DNA of 64,000 nt from Aurelia coerulea (taxonomy: Eukaryota > Cnidaria > Scyphozoa > Semaeostomeae > Ulmaridae). The notes below the pieces were generated by a model that was given only the letters and a program-made list of their open reading frames with translations, had not been told where the DNA came from and did not search any database. Shown here in pieces: positions 1 through 12,600 of the stretch. Made by a program: the position numbers and the translations under genes. Within the stretch, counting starts at the first letter, position 1. Each line of letters starts with the position of its first letter. The DNA is taken from the NCBI GenBank assembly GCA_039566865.1, contig CM076943.1:19068501-19132500 (forward strand), read 5' to 3'.

Positions 1-190
1 ATGTGAAATTTACATGATATTGAGCAGCTTTATGGCTGTTTTTGGTAAATTGGTAAATTGGAATTTCATCTAATGCCTAATTTCAGACGGACATAATGCA
101 CATAAACTTATGAGAAAATGTTTTTTTTAAATAAAGTCGATGCGTCAGTAAGATGATGGAATTAAAATTTAACAAATTAGTTGGATAAGT

Positions 191-460
191 ACCGTAAAAG
201 CTGTATTAAGCCCCCCTCTCTATTAAGCCCCCCCCCCCCACTGATATCAAATTCAAGAGGTTACCAAAGATTATCCATTTATTGAGCAAGATAAATAAAT
301 TTGCATGTTAATTTTGATGTCTTTTGAGATAAAACTTTGTCGAATTCATGTATCTACCTCGTAAAATTGTATGTTTAAACTGCAAAATGTGGTGCAAAAA
401 GGACTAAACAGTGTCCAGAATTAAATAAGCTCCCTGGGGGCTTAATAGAGCTTTTACGGT
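191..460. mobile_element. TIR MITE, ACCGTAAAAGCT ends
   Basis: The stretch begins ACCGTAAAAGCTGTATTAAG followed by a C-run and ends with the inverted equivalent (GGGGGCTTAATAGAGC, then TTTTACGGT), giving about 25 bp of near-perfect terminal inverted repeat around 220 bp of AT-rich DNA. No coding capacity is visible. It sits in a PPME1 intron, 70 bp upstream of the first exon in the window. The superfamily is not clear because I see no convincing target duplication. Confidence 0.6.
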
Positions 461-512
461 GATCCTGTGCGATTTTTCAACAATGGAAATTTTTTTCGTC
501 TCACCCGGTATT
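461..512. mobile_element. Remnant right end of a CCGGGTG-type MITE
   Basis: GGAAATTTTTTTCGTCTCAC followed by CCGGTA matches the right terminus of the Tc1-like MITEs found at 11.1, 12.6 and 21.1 kb. No matching left end is present, so this is a fragment. It abuts the polypyrimidine tract of the next PPME1 exon. Confidence 0.45.
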
Positions 513-529
513 CTGTCTGTTCCTTCAAG

Positions 530-620
530 GAACGGCGCTTGAAGCTTTGTCAGCCATGGATGGATTTCTACAAAGCCGCCCAAAAGCATTTAAATCAATC
601 GAGGAAGCAATTGAATGGAG
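530..620 (+). CDS. PPME1: PPME1 exon (first in window)
   Basis: The acceptor is TTCCTTCAAG and the donor AG|GTTGGT. The exon enters in phase 1: its GA completes a Gly codon begun in an exon outside the window. It encodes TALEALSAMDGFLQSRPKAF and then KSIEEAIEW, matching the helical segment after the catalytic Asp loop of PME-1. The last AG is completed to Ser by the next exon. Confidence 0.93.
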
Positions 621-3600
621 GTTGGTTGCATACTACAGAGCCTAGGAATCAAATGTTTAAAAAACAATTACAATTTACAATACAAATTTATTAGTTATAG
701 TACTTACAAAATACATAAAGATACTACAAGGGCAATACCACTGGATGCAAATGCTATGACTACCCCGCAGCATTACACAAACCTAAGACGACCTACTATG
801 TATAATCGAAAGACTACAACAAGGCATAAAAAGAACCAAGCAAAGGAAACTACACTCAGTTTCAAGTGAGATATCAGGTGAAAATGTCCGCGATTAAAAC
901 GATTAACAATTAAATTGATAGAGGAAAAGCGGTACAATCGTTACGAAAAACAATAGTTTATGAAAGTCTATGAGATGGCGGCGGTAAGCAGAAATCGGTT
1001 GCTTTTGTCGTTCACGACTAGTAGTTTGATGACGTCACGACCGGTATGCTGCTTCAAACCAAGAAGACACTGTAATTCTTTAAAGAGACACACTCGCAAA
1101 TTTTGATGTCGGAAGATATCAACGAGATTCTTCATGCATAAAGAAGAGACCTTGTACATTCTGAAAATGTATTTAGTAGTTTCGTACGACTTCTAAAAAT
1201 ATCATAAAACAGTAAAACGAAAGGAAAACCGACGTATTTGTACCCAAACTTTTCTGCGGCACGTGCGCATAAACAATGGAATGACAATAGACAAATTCTC
1301 GCCTTGCAAGTTTCTTTTCAAATATCTCGGTCAATTAAATTTTCGGCTTTGTGTATTAAATATATTTTCAGAATGTACAAAGTCTCTACTTTATGCATGA
1401 GGAATCTCGTTTAGATTTTCAGATACCAAAAATTTGCGATTGTGTCTCTTTAAACAAAATCAAGATATCAAAGATTTCCAACAAAAACTTGTAACCAAAT
1501 ACTGGAAGTTCGTTTTAAGGCACCAAAGCAAACGAAAGATGCATCAACCAATATTGCAAGGTTTAAAAAAAATTGATTCCTATGCTGTTCTACATTATAA
1601 AACAACGTATAAGAATCACCCTTGGGCTAACATTGTAGAAAAAAATTTATGAACTTTGTGAAAATTACACAAATACTAGAAAGAAGGTATGTTTCTAAGT
1701 CCTAAATGCACCAAGCACATCATTTATATTTTTTTACATAGTTGAGTTAATTCCCTAGAATTCAGAACGTTTGGAATTGTCTCAATGTATTGAGTGATAC
1801 ACCTGCGGAAATTCGTGAGCTACAAAAACTGGACAATTTAAACACAACTTAAAATGCATCTAAGGAGCTAGAATCTCAAATGCAACTCCCTCGAAGAACA
1901 CATAGATTTTTGTCCTTGTGATTTTTATGACTGTAAACAGTCGTTATATATTATTTTGATGTTCGGAATGGTTGATTTGTGTATAAAGAATATCAAATGA
2001 AAACATCGTCTCTTTGGTATAAGCATATGGTATAAACTCACGTTACCAAATGCAATTATCTGGTGCTGTAGTTTCTTTTCCAATACTTGGAAATCCTAGC
2101 TCAACATTTTCTTTGTAGTATAAGAAGTAATCAGGTGAGGAATCTGGAATCTGCGAAAGTCTCCATTCCTGGACAACTGTACAGGTAGGTTCCATTTATG
2201 AAACTGTTTATACCACCATGCTTTCTGTAACGCAAGGCTTCGATTGACACGATTTTTTTATATACTTTTTTGGAGTTTCATCCCAAGGCATACATTCCTG
2301 ATACTCTTTCTTGTCGCCATACAGTCCAATAAAATTGCCGGCAGCAGAGGCATGGCATGTGCAAGGCAAACCGATTGATATGAAGTTGTTGTTTCATCAC
2401 AAAAAATCATATTAATCACGTCTTATTTGCTTATTGGAGAAGCTGGCGTGCAAATGGTGTTTATTAATTTGTGTAATCTGATAATGTCCACATTTTAGAA
2501 GGCCACTATCACTCCACTAGCTGGTGAGTCGAAAAATGCACCCACTGTTAAAAATATCATTACACAAACAATATAAAGCTAATTTAAAGATTTACGACTC
2601 CGTTTTCTGTTTGAGTGTTCAACTTAATTTTGAGATTCATTCATGATTTGCAATGCAGTATCATAGTCTCAAATCAAGAGTTCCCGAAAACTAGCTTCCG
2701 TGGAATTTGGCTAGAACTATCATTTATTGGCTCAAGTTAATCCACTTTCCAACCATGAAAGTAGAAAATATAATGTTTTTTCTAAGCTCGCTCATTTTTT
2801 TGTTGCTTTTAATGATACGGAAACTGTGAAAATGTAATTACGCTCTCTCGTCAATGCTGAGTATCAAAAAGTTAGTATTTATATGATAGTAAACAGCTCA
2901 TTATTAGCTTCTTTTTTTGACAAAATGGAAAAAAGGACATGTGGCTTATTCTTGGTTTCAGCATGGCGATAATGCACCGATTTTTTGTGGAGGGAAGACA
3001 AAATAACTGTATAATTTCTTACCCATTAGTTGCCCTAGTTCTCTAACCTGCATCTCTGTTGATCAATTTGAGTAACCAAGATCAATAAACTTTTGTTTGT
3101 TTGTCGTATCTCTCTTGGCTCTAAAGGAGAGGCTTAAGAAATAATTTGCCAGTTGCAACTCGTGGGGCCTAAATGAAACAGAGCCCTGAGAGATACGACA
3201 AAGAAACACAAATTTACTGATCTTGTTCACTCAAATTGATCAACAGAGAAGCAGATTAGAGAACTGGACAACTAATCGGTAAGACATTCTACAATTATGG
3301 TTTTCCCTTCCCAAAAAATCTGTGTATTATCGCCCATGATTTCAGAAGAAAATAATGCACATAAGGTTACGAGGAAAGTCTCAAAAATGAAATTGAGCCT
3401 TAGAAAGATGACCGAATTAACATCCTACAATTTGGGTGCATAGCTTTTCCTGTCTGATTTCACAAACAGTAGCTACATTTATCTGACTCACCCGATGCAT
3501 TGGGACATTGGCTTTCGTTTTATTCGCAATGTCCAAAAGTATATTGAGACATAGAAGTAAACTGCAAACGTAAAATAGATCTTGTCCCCTGAGTGACATT

Positions 3601-6600
3601 TTTTCTCTACTTATACCCTGGCATCCAAGTTCAGTCTTGCAATTTGCTCGATTATTTGAAACAATAGAAACCCCAACTCACTGCTCGAAAAGCACATAAA
3701 TGAAATAAAGCAATTTGATCTTCAGGTGGCAATCATTACATTGTTACTATTTTGTTGAAATAAATGTGACAAAATCAACGCTAATCAACGCTACGTACCC
3801 AGCTGTAAGTTCGTATTGACTACTAGTCTTCCTTGATTTGTTGGCAGATTTTCATGACGTGTACAAGATTGTTCACTCAGCTTTGTCCACCCTGGAACGA
3901 GGCTGATGTAAGATGCGATGTATTTTGTTTTCAGATGCCCAAAAGGTAAATTAGAACATATGCTGAACTTAAACATGGATCGTAGCTCCACTTCTCCTGT
4001 TCAATCATTGATAGAAGAGACGATCTCTGAAGAAGAACTCGGAGATGAAATCGTCATCAAAGAGCAAGATAGACAACACGAACAACACGAACAACAAGAA
4101 CAACAAGAACAATCGTCGCAACAAGGAGAGCAGCAGCAACATCAACAGTGTCCTGCAACTGAAAATATTGCAAGCAACATGAAGAGCAATGAATGTGTAT
4201 TCATATTTTTCATATATTTCAATCACATCAAAGTCTGTTTTCCAATAAGGCTTCCTTTCCACTAGCCCGGGTTGAAAGGAAAACGGGTTAAAAGTTATCT
4301 GTTTTAAAGTGAGTCGATGGAAATGCCAGTCTTACCGTGAACTCGTTTTTATTTGTTTTCAGTCGTTTCCACCAGTCGTTTTTAGTCATTTTATCTCCCT
4401 TTTTGTCGTTTCAATTTTAATTTGAAGTGCCAAAAGTAGTGTATGTTGTTGCTGTTGCAACTGGGTGAAATGTTATCTGTTTAGAGTGTTTCCATGGACT
4501 CACAGATGGGTCAAAAGATACTTGGGTTAAAACTGATCCACTCTGAGACCCGTTTTAAAACTTATCTGTTTATCAACTGGTGGGTTAATTGTGGGAATAG
4601 ATTCGATCTCCTTCGTTTATATTCAAATCTTTGATTTCAACACCGCCAAGCTGAAATGTATCTGTTTAAATAGATATTTTTGAATTATCACAGCCCATGT
4701 CGAGTTTCAACTCAGCGTTCTTCATGTAAACACGATTGAGACACTCGACACATGTTGAAGTCAGCAAGGGCTGAGCTCGTTTATGCAAAGGGCCCCTTAG
4801 ACCACCTAGGCGAAAGTCCCTTTTAGTGAAACCTCATTGCACTATCTAGTATTCCTGTTGCACTCGTTTTGACAAAAAAACTTATTTTTGTTCATTTTCT
4901 ACGAAGTTGATCTATTTCTAGACTTTCTTTCTTATAGATGTTTATGTGATGATGAAAACATAAATTATAGATATGGTTTCTTTACAGGAAGAACATGTAT
5001 ACACATGGCGTATTGATCTAACTAGAACCGAAATTTATTGGAAAGGTGAGTGGTTAGTTTCAAATCAAAATCCATAATGTACATGCAAATTTGCAGATCC
5101 ATAATGGCCACTAGTTTCTCCACTTTTTGAACAGATCTGTGTGATGTGTGTCAGAGTGTTCATTCGGCTTCGCGATCAGCGTATGACGCAAGAGCAACCT
5201 GTGAACAAGGTCAGCTTTTCAACCGTAATTTCATTGTTTTTCTACCGGAAAATAACATATTCACCACGAGGGAGTTTGCAATGGTAAATAGGCTTCTCTG
5301 CAAATAGAGCAAAGAAAACACTCAGGCACAGCATCGTTTCTTTGGCTATCCATAGCTCACGGCGTGTGTGCGACATCGGTTTGAATGGGATATTTGTAGA
5401 TTTTGTTGCTCTTTGCAAATGCAAGCTTTTAATCTTGCACAAACCCTTTAATTTTAGTAAGTCCTTGACACATATTTCAAGAAATTTAAGATCATTATTA
5501 TAGGCAAATTTTGGAGATTTTCCATAGGTCGAAGTTTTATTAGATTGACCCAGCATTTATACTGACACATATTAAGCATAATCCCCAAAACTTCACTAAC
5601 AACTTTCCTTATCTAATAGCCGTTGTCTGTTTTCTGTTGTACCTTTCTAGTTATAACGTTCAGTTATTTTTCATAGGATGGTTTCAAGATATGTCGAAGC
5701 TCTTCTTGTCATCATCGGTTCCCAAGTTATTAATACTAGCAGGTAATGAACGATTCTGGGTCCACTCTCAAGGGCTGACGAGACAGGCCAATCCTGCTCA
5801 GCAAAGATGGGTTTGATTTGAAGTGATTCATCCAGGCGGCATGATGTTACGGCAGCGTTGAAAACGCAACACCAACTTGTTCTGGGATCGGAAAAGTTTC
5901 AGTTTCAGTTCAGTTTTATATATTTTAGATTCCACTATCTACAGTTTCATAATTAACTATACCAACAAAAACTACAAAGCAGTGAGACAATTTTACAGAG
6001 AGTGAATACGTTGATACGGAAAATCAATGCAATACACAAATAAAAACAAAGAAACAAGTCCACAGGTTTTTGATTTGTAAAAGGTGTGAGGAAATTTGTA
6101 AAAGGTTACGTAAGATTGCCCTGGTATTCTCCCTCACGATTAGAAGAAGGGGAAGAAATGACGAGTGGAAATTGTCAGTCAGACTGAAATCAATGAACTG
6201 ATTGTATGAATAAGTAGCCTGCATGCAGCCTCAACGCTCCTCGAAGTATTGAGGCTGCACGCAGGCTAATGAATAAGCTGCTCTTGAAAGCAAACCATAA
6301 ATTTAATCCAAAAAGCTAGAGAAACTTGCCTTTGCGTCGATAATTTTGTAAACAGTGCCGCGAACTCTACCAGTTGTAAGTTGCTGTCGCTTCTTTGGAG
6401 TATCCTTCCTTTTCGACATTCACCTATCTATCCGCTAAAGTTTTGGGATGATTTGGACAGCTTCCATGCTTTCACAGTTGATTTATTTCGCTAAATATAC
6501 TACAAGATACGCTCAAAATCCCAGTACGACGCTATGTTTTGTAATGGATCCCTTTACGCCAAGTCTAATATTCGAGCGCAAATTAGACGTGTGATATGTC

Positions 6601-9600
6601 ATCTGTATGGATACCCTTGCTTGTCTTCTTGCAATAACCAAAGTTTCAGCCATTTGCAAAAAGTCTATTTGATTAATCTACAGAGGCTGAACTTTCAGGT
6701 CTTTGATGTAAAAATCAATGCTTATCCTGAACTACTTCCACTGCCAACTTTCATCCATTTCTCCAATAATGACAAGGCCATGTTTTGCTTGACGACATTC
6801 TGCATTAGCTTGCATAGTCTACTTGTATCATTGCTTTCAAGCTTCCCCATTTTTCTGTTGTGGCAAAACTCATAAACAAGGAATTTACAAAAAAGTTATC
6901 CCTTGTTGGCCAATGAATGTTTGTCCTCACAGTTGACTATAATTGGTTGGAAACGATTTGTGGTATTAGATATCTTTTCCCGCTATATTTCATCAGGCAT
7001 TTTTATTGTCAGGAAGTTGATCTAGTGCGATTTCTTGAAAATGTTTTTCTTGAAACAGCGTAAATTGATCGAAAAGCATCGATCAAGTATTCCTGACTGA
7101 ACTCGAACGGACAGAGTGAGTGTTACACTACTGTTATTAATGCACTTAGGTTTTTGTGTTTTTGAAAGTAAAACTAAACTTTTGCAAGAATCCAACGACT
7201 GCTTGTGCACCGTATCATAACAAAAATCAGTCTCTAAATTCTTTAGTTGTATCGACGAGTTTCTTATTGCTTTTAATGTCACTTGATAAATATATTGATA
7301 TTTTGCAAGACTATTGGACATATTTGCTAAAAAAAGTACTCCTGTTTAAAAAATCATCAAAAATTGATTATCAAACCTTTGATAAAATTTTCTTTTTGAA
7401 TGGTTTTGTCAAAGATCCAAAAATATTCACAGATGATAAAATGTTTGCTTTTGATACAGCAAGGTAGAAAATTAACACGTTGAAAAACCTTATTTTGAGC
7501 TATAGTTTTTTTTGCAAAATACTCAATCTTTCCTAAGAGTCAAAATTTTCAGATTTTTTATCATCATTGAAGTCTCCAATGATAGTGGACATTTATTTTT
7601 GTCATTTATGACCAAACTAGAAGTATTACATGCACAAAGAAATTGATTTGGCAATCATCAGTACTCTTTTACAGTATGATTCAAAACCAGGTAGCCCTAA
7701 AAGAGTTAAATTTGCTCATTTTAAAACCACTTACAAGATCAGCTATGTTTTGGAAAATGATTTGGTGCTTGATCTACGTGACCAAAAAAGAAAATTGAAG
7801 ATCGGCCGTGCAATCAAATTTTGGTGATTTTTCAAACGAAGGTACTTTTTTTGGGACACCCGGTAGTTCTTTATTTAGCAGCCATATTAGCATGAAGAAA
7901 CTGTTATTATTTCATTGTTAAAAATCTTACTATTTTTTAGTTATGTTGTCTCTTTTTTGACAAGATCTGGCTTCAAGTTCCATGTTCTATTTTTAATTCA
8001 AGGCATCGATCGACTGGATAAAGATTTGACAATTGGACAGATGCAAGGTAAATTTCTTGTTGTATTTCAACTTGCCTTTAATGCAATTCTCGTGTAACGG
8101 GGCCATGATTTACCTGTTCCGACGTCGATAGATGAATATGACCTCCCAGTCCACTTCTTATCTTTGACCGTTTGTAGCATAGGTTCCAAATCTTTAAAAA
8201 GGTTGGTGTAAAATTTAATGACCTATTTCTTTGAACCGAATGACTTCAAAGAAACTTCAGCTATTTTGCTACAATTCTACCGTTGGATTTTTCAAAAATA
8301 TTCGATATTTTCAGAATTAGAGTGTTTTTCTTCGTTTTCAAGAATTCAAAAAAAATTTTCAAAAAAACTTGAAACCATCGTAATTTCTAAACCGTGTGAC
8401 GCAACGTGAAGTAATTTCGAAGAGAACTATGGTTTATGGATGCCTACAATATGATATCAAGCAAAAATCTGTCACTCATCTGGTTTATGATTTAGAAATT
8501 TGATGACGTCACATCCTAAAATGAGCTGAAATGGAACATACGCTGTAATTGTGAAAAATATTCAAAATTTCTGGAAATTCCAACGGTAGAATTATAGATA
8601 AGTATCTAAAGTTTCTTTCAAGCCATTCAATCAGAAGAAATAGGTCATTGAATTTTACACCCACCCTTTTACGCCGAGTTAAAGATTTGGAACCTATGCT
8701 ACCGTTCGTATGTTTTTTGTTGTTTGTTTTTTGTTCCCTGTATTGCTTTATTTCTTTGTATTTTGTTTATTTTGTATTAAGTTGTATTTGTAAAATGTTA
8801 AGTACCGTTCTTGGTGCAGGCCAGATGACCTTGTGTCTTCCTACGCCAAGAGCGGTACAGTATTTAGCATAGGGCTCAAATCTTTCAAATCTTTAAAAAG
8901 GTGGTTGTAAAATTCTATGGCATTTTCCTTTGAAAATGAATGGCTTAAAAGGAACGTATGGTACTTTGCTGTAAATCTGCGGTGGAAATTTTTTGAAATC
9001 TTGATTTTTTTCAAAGAAAACCATGTTTTATGAAGGTCTACAATATGGTGGCAAGCAGAAATCTTTTGCCTTTCTGGTCTAGGATTTAGAAATTTGATGA
9101 CGTCACAGCCTCAAATATAATAAATGTCACCATTTTGAAATTAATCAAGATATCAATAAATTGCCACGGCAGACTTTCACCAAAGTATCCTCAGTACCTT
9201 TCAAGCTATTTGATTCAAAGAAAAATGTGATAGAATTTTACACCAACCTTTTTAAAGATTTGAGCCCTATACTACAGTACTTACGTATTTAAATTAGTTA
9301 GTTTAATTTGTTATGAAAACTTATCTGAACATACTCTTGGGAAGTTCTGTATTGTTCTACCGGGTGTCCCAAAAAAAGTACTCCCATTTTGAAAAATCAC
9401 CAAAATTTGATTGCACGGCCGATGTTCAATTTTCTTTTTTGTCAAGTAGATCAAAGACCAAATCATTTTCCAAGACACAGCTGATATTGGAAGTGGTTTA
9501 AAACTGAGCAAATTTAGTTCAGTTCCTTTTAGGGCTACCTGGTTTTGAATCATAATGCAAAAAGCACTGATGACTGCCAGATAAATTTCTTTGTGGGTGT

Positions 9601-12600
9601 GAAACTTCTAGTTTGGTCATAAATGACAGAAATAAATGCGCACTATCATTGGAGACTTCAACGATGATGAAAAATCTGATTGACTCTTAGGCAAGATTGA
9701 GTATTCTGGTTAAAAAGTATCGTTCAAAATTAGGTTTTTCAACGTTTAAATTTTCTACCTTGCTGTATCAAAAGCAAACACTTTATCATCTGTGAATATC
9801 TTTGGGTCTTTGAAAAGCCATTCAAAAAGAAAATTTCATTAAAGGTTTGATAATCAATTTTTGGTGATTTTTTGAACAGGAGTACTTTTTTCTGGACACC
9901 CGGTACTATTTCAATCCAAGAAATCAACAGATTTTGTATCAATAGATTGATAACTCTACTTGAATTGGGCGTAAACAAACCTTATCTGATTAGCTCTAAT
10001 CATAAGACGATTTTTGCATGTTACGCAGTGTACTGTTCGCTGAAATTCTTCTCCCAGCGTCATTGCTATTACGTTTTGTGTGAAAAATTATCGTGTAGTC
10101 ACAGGAAGCCCAGGCGTTTGATTGAAGTTTAAAACTTCAAAATAGTGAAGTTTGATATCTTTCTGTCTTATTTGTTGCACTTCTCTACGGCTGTATTGTG
10201 TTTCCTTTTTTGACTTCTGTACGGTATAATTGATCGAATACGAGAGTTTGATGTGAAGTAACACTAACGCCTTCCTATATAATATTACCAAAATACCTTA
10301 CAGTAATATGTATAGTAGTACCTTATGGTACGGAGTTAGTGTTACTTCACGAGCTCTCGTATTCGAACAATTACGCAGTACAGAAGTCAACAAACGAAGC
10401 ACAATACAGCCATAGGGAAGTGCAACAAATAAGACAGAAAGGTAATAAAATTCACTACTTTGACGTTTGAAACGTATTATTGTTCAATCAACCGCCTGGG
10501 CTTCCTGCGGTGTAATATGGTATTTAGGCCGGAGCCACTAAGAAGGGGGTAGGGGCAGATTATCCCACGCCGAGACTTCATAGGGGCTCCTTTAAAAGGT
10601 ACGATACATAGAAACGGTGCCGAAAAGTGTTTATATTGGGTTTCCACGAGTCTATGATGGTTTGTCCAAATTTCTTAAAATTGTTATTTTCAGTTCATTT
10701 CAGTTTTTCAAGGCGCCCAGATATTCTTTGTGCCTTAGGCTCCATGAAGTCTCTCGGCGAGCCTGCTTTAGGCAAAAATAGTTCACAAACCAAAGCTAGG
10801 CCATGTCATCGGAAGGCAGGAACACAAGGAATGAATCATTTCCAGTTCCGCTTCTCTTAACGAGTTCTCACCTATGTATTTTGGTCGGAAAAAGCCTGCC
10901 TTTATGTGATTATGCGTGACAAAATTGGAATCGAAATTAGTTTATGTCTTGTTGATCCCACAAGTTTTACCAATGTGAATTATCCTAATTAGATTATTAA
11001 TAAAGTTTTCCGCAAGATTTCGAAATTTTATTCAGAAAGAACCACAGATATTGCCACCATTTTCGTTGGGAGTCTTGAGACAGAAGTAGTGCATTGCAAC
11101 TCTTGCCCAGTATAGAAAATAAGGCGTCAAGCGAATTATGAAATATACTGGGTGAAGCAGAAAAAAGTTCCCACTTTTGAAAATTCTTGGCATTTAGAGT
11201 ATTGGATTGATTGGAATGAATCAATATTTGCTTGACAGCTAATAGACCGAAGTATTTTTGTGATTTTTCTCGCCTTCTTACGAGCACTGGAAACATTGGT
11301 AAAATTAAGTTTACAAAAACTTTGTGGTTGCAAAATGACTGAAAGAGGCCTAAAATACTTGATCAAATCATACAGGACTCTTCGCTCAGAGCAACAGATA
11401 AAAATACCATTTCTCATAGGTGAGGGATATCGTCTGCACATTTATTGCCATGGGATTGAACATTTTTAGTATCTGTTTGAGAATCTATGTCTTATAACTC
11501 TTGAGACAAGTGAAACGCCCGTGAGTATTGTTTTGTGTGAGGAGAGTCATAACGATTTGATCAAGTCCTTTAGGCCCTATTTCAGTCATTTTGCAACCAT
11601 GAAATTTTTGTAGAGTTGGATTTACCTATATGTGCAGTGTTCGTAAGAAGACGAGAAAAATCACAAAAATACTTCGACCTTTTGGCTTTTTGTTAGAATT
11701 TGACTCTTTCAAGTCCGTAAGTACTGGTGATGCTACGAATTTTCGAAAGTGGGAACTTTTTTCTGGCTCACCCGGTATATCGTTGGTGTTGTGGAAAAAA
11801 ATCATACAATCTTCAAATTTTAGTGGTATAAACGCTTTCTTGTGTATGGCAGAGTCCTGAAATAGTTCAAATATTCCTCCGAATGCCGATTTCGTTATTT
11901 AAACGTTTCTCTTTTTATCAAGTCGAACAGATTTATCGAACCCCTCGTGTTGTTTTACCATAGAATTTGGAAACCAGTTGCCCTCACCAAAATAACCCAA
12001 CCTTTTCCCAATTTTCTTTTAAGAATTGCTAAATGTTCCTCAAGTATGAAATTAAGAATAAAATCTTCCTGCGGCTCACAACTGTGGAACTGTCATTTTA
12101 TCTGGACTCTGGTGCTGGGTATCCAGAGGTTATGTCACACCGTTTTCTTGAATCTAGCAAACAGTATTTTGCGTTTCTTGAAAAGGTCATGTAGGGTTAA
12201 ATTCGATATTTTCCAAACATAACTTATTGCTTGATATTTCCATGGCGAGCACAAAGGGATGCTCGAGACATCGCAGAAAAATGCACCATCTTTCTTCAAC
12301 TCTAGAATTTCTCAAATGAGGCCAACTAATCAAACCATTGATTTAATGCGATTTAATACAGTTTTATAAAATTGCCGTCTTATTCGTGTGATCTTTTTGC
12401 ATGTTTCCCATGGGATATAACCTACTCCTTCGACTTATTACTGGAAGTCTAAAAGTTTGATATTTAAGAAAGGTAGTGAATGTCATCAGTTCTAAATTAA
12501 GTTCCATTTTTATAACAACTTTTTGCCCTTCTTTCCGTCTGAAACAAAAATACCGGGTGAACCAGAAAAAAGTTCCCATTTTTGAAAATTCATAGTATCA

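Noticed and set aside
1758..1890. Short open stretch resembling a leucine-rich repeat (TPAEIRELQKLDNL)
   Set aside because: It is broken by a stop within 40 codons, has no second convincing repeat, and lies in a PPME1 intron. Chance or an old relic.
4262..4806. AAAACTTATCTGTTTA-rich stretch as a bounded element
   Set aside because: Repeated phrases are visible, but no paired termini or flanking duplication could be fixed.
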